Shown piece by piece: positions 1-8,903 of a stretch of 64,000 nt of DNA (positions are counted from its first letter, which is position 1; each line of letters begins with the position of its first letter). A model generated the notes under the pieces. That model did not search any database, was not told the origin of the DNA, and saw nothing but the letters and a program-made list of their open reading frames with translations. The DNA is taken from assembly GCA_046048875.1 (NCBI GenBank), contig JBJOFG010000001.1:1-64000 (forward strand), read 5' to 3'. Made by a program: the position numbers and the translations under genes. This stretch comes from CAIZGX01 sp046048875. GTDB lineage: Bacteria; Bacteroidota; Bacteroidia; Flavobacteriales_D; Sanyastnellaceae.

Positions 1-342
1 GTTTGGATCCGTTGGTGGAGGCGCAATCATTTCTGCGTTCATTTCCACCTTCACCTCTTTTTCCTTTTTTTCGCCCTTGGCTAAAATGACTGGCGTGATT
101 AACGCTCCAGACACCAAGAAAATACCAGAAAACACCGCAATAGCCAATACAGCGCCATACATAGAACGAATTCTATAAGCTCCGTAGGCTTTGTTCTTGT
201 TTTCAAATACCTGCTCGTTACGATCTGAAGCCATAATGCTATTCCAGCCCGCTTCAAAGCCCAGGAACGTAACGACAGCTGCTGCTGTAGCTACAGCCAC
301 CAAGTCTGAGTGGTTGCTAAGAAAATCAGTTACTGCTGACAT
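1..342 (-). CDS. tonB: TonB-like energy transducer, N-terminal part (runs off the left edge)
   Basis: This is the first 114 codons of a TonB-like protein; the rest lies beyond base 1. TonB spans the periplasm and carries energy from the ExbB-ExbD proton motor to outer-membrane receptors. Seen: a hydrophobic stretch near residues 15-29, the ENKNKAYGAYRIR motif at residues 47-59 that is typical of Bacteroidota TonB proteins, a transmembrane helix near 62-88, then a Lys/Glu-rich segment and a proline run opening the periplasmic linker. The start is the ATG ending at 342. It is the last visible gene of the cluster exbB-exbD-exbD-tonB, which supports the call. The receptor-binding C-terminal domain cannot be seen. 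Confidence 0.8.
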   Translation of the reverse strand, partial: MSAVTDFLSNHSDLVAVATAAAVVTFLGFEAGWNSIMASDRNEQVFENKNKAYGAYRIRSMYGAVLAIAVFSGIFLVSGALITPVILAKGEKKEKEVKVEMNAEMIAPPPTDPN

Positions 343-389
343 AATGGTTTGCTTTTATAATGTGCAGTACAGGCCTACACATCAATCGT

Positions 390-1061
390 TCATTTCAATT
401 TTAATTCCGCTACTTTTTCTGGTGAAAGGAAAAGCAATGCTTCACGTGCTTCCATATCCATGATCGCACGCTTCTTCACGTTAGTAATATTCAATTCATC
501 AATTGCATTCACAACGTTCTTCCATTTGGTTGTTGGCATTGTCTTTACAATCACGAAAGGTGCAAGAGAATCGTTCGAAGCTTCGGCAATAAGCTCTTTG
601 AATCGAGCGTTTATTTTCTCATCTTCTTCACGAGAGTTGCTTTTCTTCAACTCTTCTCTTTGTTGATCCTTTAAAGAATTTACTTGTTCAACTACTCGCT
701 TGTTTCGCTCAAGTAGCATCACGCGTAATCCATCTTTAGAAAAATCCGACGGCTCTAATTTGGTGGTGTCTTTTCTGAATTTTCCATGGTAATAGAAAAT
801 TTGATCGTCAGTTTCACCAATAACAATAGTCGTTGCTAAATCGTCGTCAAGTTTTGTTTGATCCTCTGTGTTATCCACCTCTTTCGGATAGACAATTTCA
901 AGGGTCTTTGGTTTGCTCAGTGAGGTTGCCAAGATGAAGAAGGTCAAGAGAAGGAACGCCAAGTCAACCATCGGCGTCATGTCCATGCGCACCGGGCTCT
1001 TCTTGGGTCTCTTTTTCCCACCTTTTTCGTGGCCACCACCACCTTCTATTATTTCTGCCAT
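390..1061 (-). CDS. exbD: ExbD/TolR-family biopolymer transport protein (second copy)
   Basis: ExbD is the membrane-anchored, proton-responsive subunit of the ExbB-ExbD motor that energises TonB. The 223-residue protein has a basic cytoplasmic N-terminus, then the DMTPMVDLAFLLLTFFIL helix (about residues 27-45) with the conserved membrane Asp at position 33, then a periplasmic domain. It is longer than the roughly 140 residues of E. coli ExbD because of a charged, coiled-coil-like insert around residues 120-150. It lies 25 bases after the first exbD and 47 bases before tonB, all on the same strand. The two exbD copies differ clearly outside the membrane motif, so they probably form a heteromeric motor (inference). 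Confidence 0.88.
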   Translation of the reverse strand: MAEIIEGGGGHEKGGKKRPKKSPVRMDMTPMVDLAFLLLTFFILATSLSKPKTLEIVYPKEVDNTEDQTKLDDDLATTIVIGETDDQIFYYHGKFRKDTTKLEPSDFSKDGLRVMLLERNKRVVEQVNSLKDQQREELKKSNSREEDEKINARFKELIAEASNDSLAPFVIVKTMPTTKWKNVVNAIDELNITNVKKRAIMDMEAREALLFLSPEKVAELKLK

Positions 1062-1086
1062 AACATGTTTGTTCTATACGGTTGCA

Positions 1087-1743
1087 TTATTTGGAACCAG
1101 ATTCCAAAGTAGTCACCATGTTAAATTGGAAAATATTCTTGTCGCGGAACACGTCAATAACTTGCTCTACCTTTTCGTAGTCTGTTGTTCCGTCTGCTTT
1201 AATTGCGTAACGAAGTGCTTTATCGCCTTTGATGTCTTTCGGTTCTAAACCGTGTTTCTCTGCATCGGCCATAAACGCTTCGTAACCACTCTGAATCCAA
1301 TCTCCCAATTCACCATTGATAGAATCGGTAGGGATACCAGGGGTTTGTGCGTCAAGTGCTGCTCTTGTTTTTTCGTCGGCACTTAGGTACTGACTCAGGT
1401 TGTTCAACGGCATTCCGCACATACCTAGCAAAGCGAATTTGCGCGCTTCATCTTCGGTAAGTTTTAATTCCGGATGTCTTTGAACCATTCGATTTAACAT
1501 TTCTCTGCGAATGTCCTTTCCAGCAAGGTCAAAGAAAACTCTTCCCTTCTCGTCAACCGTAATTTGCATCACTTTCTCTGGCAACAACAATTCAGATGTT
1601 GCAGCAGGAACGTCTACGATTACAGGTTCGTTTGGACGGAATTTCGCGGTGAGAATAAAGAACGTTACCAACAAGAAACCAAGGTCAACCATCGGCGTCA
1701 TATCCAAGCTAGGAGCGCTTTTGGGCATCTTGAGTTTCGGCAT
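1087..1743 (-). CDS. exbD: ExbD/TolR-family biopolymer transport protein (first copy)
   Basis: A 218-residue ExbD paralogue. A short basic N-terminus precedes the SLDMTPMVDLGFLLVTFFIL membrane segment, with the conserved Asp at residue 20 that takes part in proton translocation in the family. The periplasmic part contains a DVPAATSE stretch followed by an ITVDEKGRVFFD strand, as usual for ExbD, and then an unusual middle section with no similarity I recognise. It sits 35 bases downstream of exbB and 25 bases upstream of the second exbD. The close spacing argues for one transcript with exbB and tonB. Confidence 0.88.
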   Translation of the reverse strand: MPKLKMPKSAPSLDMTPMVDLGFLLVTFFILTAKFRPNEPVIVDVPAATSELLLPEKVMQITVDEKGRVFFDLAGKDIRREMLNRMVQRHPELKLTEDEARKFALLGMCGMPLNNLSQYLSADEKTRAALDAQTPGIPTDSINGELGDWIQSGYEAFMADAEKHGLEPKDIKGDKALRYAIKADGTTDYEKVEQVIDVFRDKNIFQFNMVTTLESGSK

Positions 1744-1778
1744 ATTCTTAAATATTTATAATTAAGTAAAAACTTGAA

Positions 1779-2600
1779 TTAGTGCTTAGAAGCAAATGTT
1801 TGAGTAACTGTGAAGTTAGCCTCGTCCATTGCGAAAGTCATGCTGTCAATACGTGTATTGAAGAAGTTGTAAAGAATGATCGCAATCGCAGATGCCATGA
1901 TACCCAAGAACGTGTTAATCAAGGCTTCAGAGATACCTAAAGAAAGTGCAGTTGCATCAGGTGCACCAGCAGTTGCCATAGCTTCGAAGGAAGAAATCAT
2001 ACCTTTTACAGTTCCTAAAAGTCCAACAAGTACTCCCAAAGATCCGCAAGTTGAAAGGATAACTAAGTTCTTAGACAACATTGGTAATTCCAAAGCAGTT
2101 GCCTCTTCAAGTTCTTGCTTAATAGCAGTAACTTTTGCTTCTTTATCTAATTCTGTGTCTGCAGACATTGCCTTGTACTTCAACAATCCAGCGCGCAATA
2201 CAGCAGCAACTGAACCTCTTTGCTTGTCGCAAGCTGCTAAAGCTCCGTCTACATTGTTTTCAGACAACATCTTGCGAACGTTGTGAACAAAAGCAGAAAC
2301 ACTTCCTTTTCCTTTAGCCATCATAATGCTAATGAAACGCTCAATGAAGAAAATGATTACAATCAAGTTAACCGCGATAAGGATTGGTACAATGAAACCA
2401 CCCTTGTGAACTGTTCCCAATACGTTTAATGGATGTCCTTTTACTGGATCACCACCTTCGAAGTTTGCAGTATCACCCAATACAAAGGTGAATAATGCCC
2501 ATCCAACTAACAAAGCAATTGGAATTGCGATGTAAGGAAAAATTGAACTGAAGTTAAAGCCGTTTTCTTGCTTAACTGTAGGACTTGCTTTTTTGTTCAT
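1779..2600 (-). CDS. exbB: ExbB/TolQ/MotA-family proton channel protein
   Basis: ExbB forms the inner-membrane pentamer around ExbD. The 273-residue protein has membrane segments near residues 20-42 and 70-95. A cytoplasmic loop follows (about 100-170), then the family-typical pair of helices from about 175 to 250, including the G-rich stretch LGVLLGLLGTVKGMISSFEA. It ends with a short polar tail. It is the first gene of the exbB-exbD-exbD-tonB cluster, and 194 bases separate it from ftsX. A -7-like element TATTTTCG lies at 2644-2637, 36 bases before the start. Codon choice leans to GGT, CGT and GTT, as expected for an abundant protein. Confidence 0.92.
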   Translation of the reverse strand: MNKKASPTVKQENGFNFSSIFPYIAIPIALLVGWALFTFVLGDTANFEGGDPVKGHPLNVLGTVHKGGFIVPILIAVNLIVIIFFIERFISIMMAKGKGSVSAFVHNVRKMLSENNVDGALAACDKQRGSVAAVLRAGLLKYKAMSADTELDKEAKVTAIKQELEEATALELPMLSKNLVILSTCGSLGVLVGLLGTVKGMISSFEAMATAGAPDATALSLGISEALINTFLGIMASAIAIILYNFFNTRIDSMTFAMDEANFTVTQTFASKH

Positions 2601-2636
2601 GACTGTTAAATTAATTTTCTGTTTTTATTCGGGCAA

Positions 2637-2644
2637 CGAAAATA
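2637..2644 (-). promoter_or_regulatory. Possible -7 element of the exbB promoter
   Basis: TATTTTCG on the minus strand, 36 bases before the exbB start. It matches the TAnnTTCG variant seen before several other genes here. No TTG was found at the expected upstream spacing, so support is partial. Confidence 0.3.
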
Positions 2645-2770
2645 AGGAAGTTTGTTCAATTTTGAGCGCCTTCCTTAAATCTTCATCTAAGGTTAACATT
2701 TCACAAGAATAACGAATCATCTTCGGTTTATTCCCGACATTCTATTTTCGGCTATTATTCTATAGGTTTA

Positions 2771-2784
2771 GGTGAAATTTCACC
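2771..2784. repeat. Perfect 14-bp palindrome downstream of ftsX
   Basis: GGTGAAATTTCACC is its own reverse complement and lies just past the ftsX stop. It is not followed by a T-run on the minus strand, so it does not look like a standard terminator. It could be an operator or a chance palindrome. Confidence 0.3.
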
Positions 2785-2794
2785 CATGAACGGC

Positions 2795-3661
2795 TTAGTA
2801 CATCTGGTGCAACTTCGCACGAACAAAACGACTTACAGTAATATAGGTGCTAAAAACGCCCACTATCACACTCAATGAAATGAGCAAAACACCTAACTTC
2901 CAAAAACCACCTCCATCCAACAGTATCTGAATAATATCTGCCAACGATTGTTGGTTGAAGTACAAGATCAAAGAAATAGAGAGCCACGCTATGGTTGAAG
3001 AAAGTAAGGCGTTCTTCAGACTCTGCCACAAAAACGGACGTTTAATAAACCACGGTGTAGCGCCTACCAACTGCATGCTTCGAATGATTAATCGCTGAGA
3101 GGAAATTGCCAATTCAACCGTGTTCATAATAATGAAGGCGGAAATGATTAAGAACAAAATAACGATTCCTCCAATGATGGCGCCCCATTTAGAGATGTTC
3201 TCGTTCACCGATTGAAGTAGTGTCTTTTCGTATCCAACGTCCTTGATAATTGGATTCAGCTTGCAAGACTCTACAAATGCATCTACCGTAGGCCCATCGG
3301 CTTTTTCCGGATTGATTTGAACATCGATAGAAGCGGGAAGCGGGTTGTAACCCAATACCTGAACGAAATCTTCTCCGATTTCTTTGCTGTATTCAGCTTC
3401 CGCTTGCTCGCTAGACGTATAAGAAACTTGGGAGGCGATGCCGCCTCCCTCGATTTCCTTTTTAAAACTCAATATCTGTTCTTCGCTCGCGTCTTCATTC
3501 AATAGTAATTGCACGGTAAACTGAGATCGAATGTGATCCGAAACCTGCAGCGCCACCAGATAGAAAACGAGGAATATTCCAACCATCAACAATACCAGCG
3601 TAGATCCTGCAAATGCGGAAATGCGTGAAATGCTGCTGGCTGAAGTGCGAACGAATTGCAT
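2795..3661 (-). CDS. ftsX: Cell division protein FtsX
   Basis: FtsX is the permease-like partner of the ATPase FtsE; together they control cell-wall hydrolases at the division site. The 288-residue protein shows the family layout: an N-terminal helix (about residues 18-38), an extracytoplasmic domain (about 45-155), then three helices near 160-185, 215-233 and 253-275. The motif SQRLIIRSMQLVGATPWFIKRPF (residues about 188-210) matches the cytoplasmic loop of FtsX/MacB permeases. It lies 7 bases after the FKBP gene on the same strand. FtsE is not adjacent. Confidence 0.88.
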   Translation of the reverse strand: MQFVRTSASSISRISAFAGSTLVLLMVGIFLVFYLVALQVSDHIRSQFTVQLLLNEDASEEQILSFKKEIEGGGIASQVSYTSSEQAEAEYSKEIGEDFVQVLGYNPLPASIDVQINPEKADGPTVDAFVESCKLNPIIKDVGYEKTLLQSVNENISKWGAIIGGIVILFLIISAFIIMNTVELAISSQRLIIRSMQLVGATPWFIKRPFLWQSLKNALLSSTIAWLSISLILYFNQQSLADIIQILLDGGGFWKLGVLLISLSVIVGVFSTYITVSRFVRAKLHQMY

Positions 3662-3668
3662 GCTAATC

Positions 3669-4115
3669 TTACGATACAGAAACTACATGACCTTTGAAGA
3701 ATAAATTCTCTCCAGCCAATGGATGGTTAAAGTCAATAACCACAGAATTCAACTTAACCTCTTCCACAACCCCCTGAACTTGGTGTCCTTCGGGTGTTTG
3801 CATTGGAATTACTTCCCCAACAGCAAACAATTCTTCGTCGAACTCACCGTCTTCCTCCATGAATTCACTCTTTGGAAACTCCATGAAATATTCTTCTTGC
3901 TCTTCTCCATATGCTTCTGCGCATGGAATGCTAATGCGGAACTCATCACCAACATTCAATCCTTCCAAACCCTTCTCGAACCCTTCAATCATCGGATCTA
4001 CCTTGAAAGTGAATTTCATCGGTCCATGCTCCATGGTAGATTCTACCATTTCTCCGTTTTCATCGTCGATGAAAAGCTCATAATTCACCTCTACGGTGGC
4101 TCCTTCTTTTATCAT
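3669..4115 (-). CDS. FKBP-type peptidyl-prolyl isomerase, SlyD-like
   Basis: A 148-residue cis-trans prolyl isomerase and chaperone of the SlyD branch. The FKBP core surrounds residues 1-70 and 120-148; the acidic region between them (about 70-120) takes the place of the insert-in-flap chaperone domain. The near-C-terminal stretch DFNHPLAGENLFF is diagnostic for SlyD-type proteins. It has no signal peptide and lacks the His-rich metal-binding tail of E. coli SlyD. Its ATG overlaps the stop of the upstream lytic transglycosylase gene by 4 bases, and ftsX follows 7 bases later. The three genes are therefore probably co-transcribed. Confidence 0.87.
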   Translation of the reverse strand: MIKEGATVEVNYELFIDDENGEMVESTMEHGPMKFTFKVDPMIEGFEKGLEGLNVGDEFRISIPCAEAYGEEQEEYFMEFPKSEFMEEDGEFDEELFAVGEVIPMQTPEGHQVQGVVEEVKLNSVVIDFNHPLAGENLFFKGHVVSVS

Positions 4116-5695
4116 TTCTTTTTGATTTTAATTTTCTGTCCTACTTGTATTTTGTTGGGGTTAAGCCCCTTGTTTAATTTCACAATTGAGTCAACCGACA
4201 CTCTGTTTTTAGAGGCGATACTTGATAAACTATCTCCCGATTTCACCGTGTAGTATACGTATTCTTCCTTCGGTGCTGCAGGCTTTGGCGGTGTCGGCGT
4301 TGCTTTGGGTTCTTCAACTGGAGGCGTAACCTTCGGGGTTGCAGAAGTTGTGTCAGCAGGCTCTGTTACTTTCGGAATAGTAATGGTCTTCTTAACCTTG
4401 ACTTTCACTTTCAAGTTTTGTCCTATCTTCAATGTAGAAGATTTCAACTTATTCCATTTTTTAATGTCTGAAGAGGTCACTCCGTATTTGGAGGAAACAC
4501 TTTTTAAGGTTTCGCCTTTCTTCACCTTGTGCGTCTTCCACTGATCTTCCCAAATAACTTTGGTGGTCTGACCCGCGCCACCGTCAGCCGAAGCAGTATC
4601 CGCTACAACCGGCTCTGGTTCTGGCTTTTTAACTTCACTTGCTAAATAGATTTCCTTTTCATGAGCCAAGAAATCTCCTATTTTTTCAACCGGTAACATC
4701 AGGTAATGAACCTTGCCGTTGTCTGGAATTTCCTTCAACTTATACGTTCCGTTCAAGTACGTAATTTCCTCAATCGGCAGATTAATGCTCTTTGAAACTA
4801 TTTCGAAATCTACTCTTCCCGTTACATGTATAGTATCCGTTTCGAAATAAGACATAGAAGCCTTCTTTGCGAAAATGTTGTGCTCGGTAGAGTAGTTCAT
4901 GATGTAATTCACCGCAATGAATGCAGGAACATACCCTTGCGTTTCCTTTGGAAGGTATTGCTTGATGGCCCAAAAATCTTTCTTTCCGTTTGCGCGACGA
5001 ATGGCTTTGTTTACGTTACCCGGACCACTATTGTATGCTGCTAAAGCCAAATTCCAATCTCCAAAGGTGTTGTACAAAAAGCGCAAATACTTACATGCGG
5101 CTTCGGTTTCTTTTATCGGGTCGAAGCGCTCATCTTGGTAGCTCGTGATGTCTAAGCCATACATCTTTCCTGTACCTGGCATAAACTGCCAAAGACCTGC
5201 TGCACCTGCGCGTGAAATCGCCGTTGGGTTCAATGCAGATTCTACGATTGCCAAATACTTCAACTCAAGCGGAATATTATACTTCGCCAAAGCATCTTCA
5301 ATTAGAGGGAAATACAACTGTGAAAGACCCAACACCTTTGCTGTCACATCTCTTCTTCGAACAGCGTAGAGTGCAATGAAGTCACGAACGTTTTCATTGT
5401 AAACCAAGTCAAATGGACTCTCGCGATCAAGAACTTTCATGCGCTCTCGGGTTAACTCTTCGGGAAAAGTTGGCACCAAATCGGCAGGGTAATCGTATGC
5501 ATTTTGAATGGCCGGATCTGATGAAAAACAAAAGTGATTCAAATAACTTGCTACAAGCATTCTATCAATCTCATCAATCTCCTCTTTCTTCAAACCCGCA
5601 ACCGCGCGGTCCTGCAACGTATCCTTCGGAAAGTCCAAGGCATATACGCTCCAAAACGAAAGCACGCCAAGTAATGCTGTAACTAATTTTTTCAT
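4112..5695 (-). CDS. mltD: MltD-like membrane-bound lytic murein transglycosylase with two LysM domains
   Basis: This enzyme cleaves the glycan strands of peptidoglycan in the periplasm. The 527-residue protein begins with a signal peptide (residues 1-19) and an N-terminal region. An SLT/goose-lysozyme-like catalytic domain follows (about 125-260), with the presumed catalytic Glu in IVESALNP and the motif GAAGLWQFMPGTGKMYGL. Two LysM peptidoglycan-binding domains lie near 388-432 and 480-526, separated by a Thr/Pro/Glu-rich linker. The stop overlaps the FKBP start (ATGA), and ftsX comes next, so a cell-envelope growth and division cluster is plausible. Confidence 0.9.
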   Translation of the reverse strand: MKKLVTALLGVLSFWSVYALDFPKDTLQDRAVAGLKKEEIDEIDRMLVASYLNHFCFSSDPAIQNAYDYPADLVPTFPEELTRERMKVLDRESPFDLVYNENVRDFIALYAVRRRDVTAKVLGLSQLYFPLIEDALAKYNIPLELKYLAIVESALNPTAISRAGAAGLWQFMPGTGKMYGLDITSYQDERFDPIKETEAACKYLRFLYNTFGDWNLALAAYNSGPGNVNKAIRRANGKKDFWAIKQYLPKETQGYVPAFIAVNYIMNYSTEHNIFAKKASMSYFETDTIHVTGRVDFEIVSKSINLPIEEITYLNGTYKLKEIPDNGKVHYLMLPVEKIGDFLAHEKEIYLASEVKKPEPEPVVADTASADGGAGQTTKVIWEDQWKTHKVKKGETLKSVSSKYGVTSSDIKKWNKLKSSTLKIGQNLKVKVKVKKTITIPKVTEPADTTSATPKVTPPVEEPKATPTPPKPAAPKEEYVYYTVKSGDSLSSIASKNRVSVDSIVKLNKGLNPNKIQVGQKIKIKKK

Positions 5696-5711
5696 GATTT
5701 CCCTTTATAAT

Positions 5712-5744
5712 AGGGCAACACGGTTTGTAGCCGTTTATTGCCCT
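5712..5744. repeat. Interrupted inverted repeat in the mltD leader
   Basis: AGGGCAA (5712-5718) pairs with TTGCCCT (5738-5744), and inside it ACGG can pair with CCGT. In mltD mRNA this would form a hairpin about 17 bases before the start codon. There is no T-run, so it is not an obvious terminator for gatA. It may be a leader control element. Confidence 0.35.
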
Positions 5745-5838
5745 TCCATTTCGGATACAATTTCCGAAAAAAATGCATTATTTCCAATCTTGGAAAAACA
5801 CAATTGTGAACACTCTGTTAGGGAAAAACTCGCTCAGC

Positions 5839-7257
5839 CTAGGAAAATAAGGCTTCTAGCGTTTTTGAAAACGCGAACAAATCGTTGTCTTCCTTGTGGC
5901 GTGCAGTAACCTGAATGCCGAATGGCAATCCTGTTGTTGACTCTTTTCCACACGGAATAGATATGGCAGGGTTACCTGTTAGGTTCGCGTGAACTGTAAA
6001 GATGTCCTGCATGTACATCGAAATCGGATCTTTCGATTTTGCTCCAAACTCAAAAGCCACATCGGTGCACGTTGGAGAAAGTAAAAAGTCGTATTGATCG
6101 AAAATTGCTTTCGTCTTTTCTTGCAACACACGTCGAACGCGCTGTCCGGTTCCGTAGTACGCATCGATATATCCTGAACTCAAAACGAACGAACCCAATA
6201 AAATTCTTCGCTTCACTTCACGACCAAATCCTTCGGTTCTGCTTTTTCTGTAGGTATCTTCAATTCCCTTTGCTTCTTTACTTCTGTATCCGTAATTAAT
6301 ACCGTCGAAGCGCGCTAAATTCGAAGAGGCTTCCGCTGTGGTCAACACGTAATACGCAGGAACCATGTAATCTAAATACGGAAACGAAATCGGCTCAACG
6401 ATATAACCTTCCGATTTCAATTTTTCTAAAATTGAATTGATGCGCTCGCGAATTTCCGGATGAACAGCAGGGCTTTCTACTGCTTCTTTCAAGAATGCAA
6501 TCTTAGGCTTGTTCTCTCTGGAAGTCGCGCTTGGCAGAGCCTCCAACAAGGTTGTGCTGTCGTATGCGTCTGGACCACCGATCACTTTCAATAAAAGTTC
6601 AGCGTCTTCTACACACTTGGTCATTGGACCAATCTGATCAAAACTCGAAGCATACGCTATGAGACCATATCTAGAAACCGCACCATATGTAGGTTTCATG
6701 CCGACAATACCCGTGAAGGAAGCGGGTTGACGAATAGATCCTCCCGTATCACTACCCAAAGCCGCTAAACAAAAATCGGCCGCTACAGCAGCAGATGCTC
6801 CTCCGGATGATCCGCCAGGTACACAGTTTTCATTCAACGGATTTTTAACCGGTCCGTAATGAGATGTTTCATTCGAAGACCCCATCGCGAATTCATCGCA
6901 ATTCAATCTTCCAATGATAATTGCATCTTCCGCAAGAATGCGTTCTACAACAGTTGCACTGTACAATGATTCAAATCCTTCTAAGATTTTGGAAGAGGCT
7001 GAAACTTTATGATTTTTATAACAGATGTTATCTTTAATGGCAATCACCATTCCCGCAAGTTTCCCTGCAGTTCCATTGTCTATTTTTTGTTGAATTTCTT
7101 CGGCCTGAACAAGGGCTTCATCGCCCCAAACTTCCAGAAACGCATTCAAATTCCTGCGCTCTTCAATGTTCTGAAGGTAGTGTGAAACAACGTTTTTTAA
7201 CGTAATGGATTTTGAGGAAAGCTCAGTCTGAACTTCCTTCAAGGAATGAAACACCAT
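5839..7257 (-). CDS. gatA: Glutamyl/aspartyl-tRNA(Gln/Asn) amidotransferase subunit A
   Basis: GatA is the amidase subunit of GatCAB. It releases ammonia from glutamine, which GatB uses to convert Glu-tRNA(Gln) or Asp-tRNA(Asn). The 472-residue protein carries the amidase signature: the catalytic Lys in IAIKDNICY, the Gly/Ser-rich PGGSSGGASAAVAA motif and the GSDTGGSIRQPAS segment with the nucleophilic Ser. Length is normal for GatA. gatC lies far away at 21099-21389 and gatB is not in the window, so the three subunits are not in one operon. tatA starts upstream on the same strand, ending 12 bases before gatA begins. Confidence 0.94.
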   Translation of the reverse strand: MVFHSLKEVQTELSSKSITLKNVVSHYLQNIEERRNLNAFLEVWGDEALVQAEEIQQKIDNGTAGKLAGMVIAIKDNICYKNHKVSASSKILEGFESLYSATVVERILAEDAIIIGRLNCDEFAMGSSNETSHYGPVKNPLNENCVPGGSSGGASAAVAADFCLAALGSDTGGSIRQPASFTGIVGMKPTYGAVSRYGLIAYASSFDQIGPMTKCVEDAELLLKVIGGPDAYDSTTLLEALPSATSRENKPKIAFLKEAVESPAVHPEIRERINSILEKLKSEGYIVEPISFPYLDYMVPAYYVLTTAEASSNLARFDGINYGYRSKEAKGIEDTYRKSRTEGFGREVKRRILLGSFVLSSGYIDAYYGTGQRVRRVLQEKTKAIFDQYDFLLSPTCTDVAFEFGAKSKDPISMYMQDIFTVHANLTGNPAISIPCGKESTTGLPFGIQVTARHKEDNDLFAFSKTLEALFS

Positions 7258-7269
7258 TGGAAATAGATG

Positions 7270-7455
7270 TTATTTATTCTCGATCTTTTCAGACTCAGAA
7301 GGCGTTGAAGAAGATCCTTCGCCTTTGCTTGCGTCTTTGAATTCTTTCATTCCCTTGCCTAGACCACGCATCATTTCTGGAATTTTCTTTCCACCAAACA
7401 ACAACATAACAACCGCAAGAATTAAAAGAATCTCTGGCCAACCTAATTTTCCCAT
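7270..7455 (-). CDS. tatA: Sec-independent translocase protein TatA
   Basis: TatA forms the pore of the twin-arginine pathway that exports folded proteins. The 61-residue protein has an N-terminal helix (GWPEILLILAVVMLLFGGKKIP, residues 4-25) with the conserved FG hinge. An amphipathic helix follows (about 26-45), then a Ser/Glu-rich tail. The frame stays open to an ATG ending at 7488, but I chose the ATG ending at 7455. It places the Gly-Trp-Pro-Glu motif at the N-terminus as in the family, and a consensus -7 element (7482-7475) lies between the two candidate starts. Confidence 0.88.
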   Translation of the reverse strand: MGKLGWPEILLILAVVMLLFGGKKIPEMMRGLGKGMKEFKDASKGEGSSSTPSESEKIENK

Positions 7456-7474
7456 GACTTGATTTTTAGTTGCA

Positions 7475-7482
7475 CAAATATA
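7475..7482 (-). promoter_or_regulatory. -7 element of the tatA promoter
   Basis: TATATTTG, followed by TGC on the minus strand, exactly matches the Bacteroidota TAnnTTTG element. It lies 19 bases before the chosen tatA start and rules out the longer start. No clear -33 TTG at correct spacing. Confidence 0.42.
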
Positions 7483-7496
7483 CGACAAACCAAAGG

Positions 7497-8903
7497 TTAT
7501 AGCTTACTCGGACAAACGAAATTGGTTTTTGGTAAAGCGGTCTTCGAAATGGCATTGTATCCACCCGCAATGTCAATGACGTTGTGGACTCCACGGCTTT
7601 TTACAATGCTCGCAGCAATCATACTTCGGTATCCGCCAGCGCAATGGATGTAGTTGTTCTCTCCAGATTTGAAGGCGCTCATGTGGTTGTTCAATTCATG
7701 AAGAGGAGCGTTATTACCTATTTCCAAATGTTCAGACTGGAATTCTGTTGGTTTGCGCACATCAATAACATTCACTTTCTTTTCTGAGGCAATTTCTTCA
7801 AATTGTTCTGCGGAAATGCTCTCAATTTGATCGATTTCGTTTTCAGAATTTTCCCAAGTGCCGAATCCTCCTTCCAAATATCCTACAACACCGTCGTAAC
7901 CCACACGAGCCAAGCGCGTGATGGCTTCTTCTTCTTGTCCCGGCTCTGTAACCAACGCTATGCGCTGCTTCATGTCTGTGATTAATGTTCCAACCCAAGG
8001 AGCAAAATCGCCTTTCAATCCAATGTTTATTGATCCCGGGATAAAGCCTTTGCAAAATACTTGCGGACCGCGAACGTCTAACAACAATACGCTATCGTCT
8101 TCCATCAAAACCGTAAACGCCTCTACAGACAACGGTTTCATTGAGTTTTGTACCACTTGATCCAAAGAAGAAACGCCTTTCTTGTTCATCGCCACATTCT
8201 CAGGGAAATAGAACGGAGGAGGTAACAATCCTGAAGTTACTTCTTCAATGAAAGCTTCTTTGGTCATGTCTTGTAAGGCGTAATTCACTTCCTTCTGATG
8301 ACCCAATGTGTCGAAGGTTTCTTTGCTCATGTTCTTTCCACAAGCCGAACCAGCACCGTGTGCAGGATAAACCGTAATGTCGTTATCCAACGGCATTAAC
8401 TTATTTCTTAAGCTGTCGAATAGATATCCTGCCAAATCTTCTTTCGTCAATTCACCTGCTTTCTGCGCCAAATCAGGTCTTCCAACATCGCCAATGAAAA
8501 GCGTGTCTCCGGTGAATACAGCCACTTGCTTTCCGTTTTCATCGCGAAGCAAGTAACACGTGCTTTCCATGGTGTGTCCAGGTGTGTGCAACACTTCAAT
8601 CGTGCAGTTTCCAACTTGAAGAATCTCTCCGTCGGTTGCGATGTGTGCGCTGAATTCGGTCTTCGCATTCGGTCCAAAAACAATGGTGGCGCCTGTATAA
8701 ACTTGAAGGTCTAAATGTCCACTCACAAAATCCGCATGAAAATGCGTTTCCAAAATGTATTTGATCTTTGCTCCTGAAGCGTTCGCTCTGTCTGTGTATG
8801 CTTTCGTATCGCGAAGCGGATCAATAATAACCGCCTCACCATTGCTTTCAATGTAGTACGCGCCTTGTGCTAAACAACCTGTGTAGATCTGTTCAATTTT
8901 CAT
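7497..8903 (-). CDS. MBL-fold persulfide dioxygenase-like protein with two rhodanese domains
   Basis: A 468-residue cytoplasmic protein of the ETHE1/CstB-like class that handles persulfide sulfur. The metallo-beta-lactamase domain (about residues 1-230) has THFHADFVSGH in place of the HxHxDH motif, TPGHT, and the FTGDTLFIGDVGRPDL segment typical of ETHE1-like enzymes. Rhodanese domain 1 (about 255-355) has no Cys at the expected active-site loop (LVTEPGQEE). Rhodanese domain 2 (about 365-465) has the loop CAGGYRS with Cys421, so only the second should transfer sulfur. Its start overlaps the TauE gene stop by 4 bases, pointing to joint function in sulfide or thiosulfate detoxification (inference). 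Confidence 0.85.
   Translation of the reverse strand: MKIEQIYTGCLAQGAYYIESNGEAVIIDPLRDTKAYTDRANASGAKIKYILETHFHADFVSGHLDLQVYTGATIVFGPNAKTEFSAHIATDGEILQVGNCTIEVLHTPGHTMESTCYLLRDENGKQVAVFTGDTLFIGDVGRPDLAQKAGELTKEDLAGYLFDSLRNKLMPLDNDITVYPAHGAGSACGKNMSKETFDTLGHQKEVNYALQDMTKEAFIEEVTSGLLPPPFYFPENVAMNKKGVSSLDQVVQNSMKPLSVEAFTVLMEDDSVLLLDVRGPQVFCKGFIPGSINIGLKGDFAPWVGTLITDMKQRIALVTEPGQEEEAITRLARVGYDGVVGYLEGGFGTWENSENEIDQIESISAEQFEEIASEKKVNVIDVRKPTEFQSEHLEIGNNAPLHELNNHMSAFKSGENNYIHCAGGYRSMIAASIVKSRGVHNVIDIAGGYNAISKTALPKTNFVCPSKL

Noticed and set aside
3723..4253. 176-codon plus-strand open frame opposite the FKBP gene
   Set aside because: It is antisense to a well-supported FKBP gene, its product has no recognisable pattern, and its length follows from the coding bias of the real gene.
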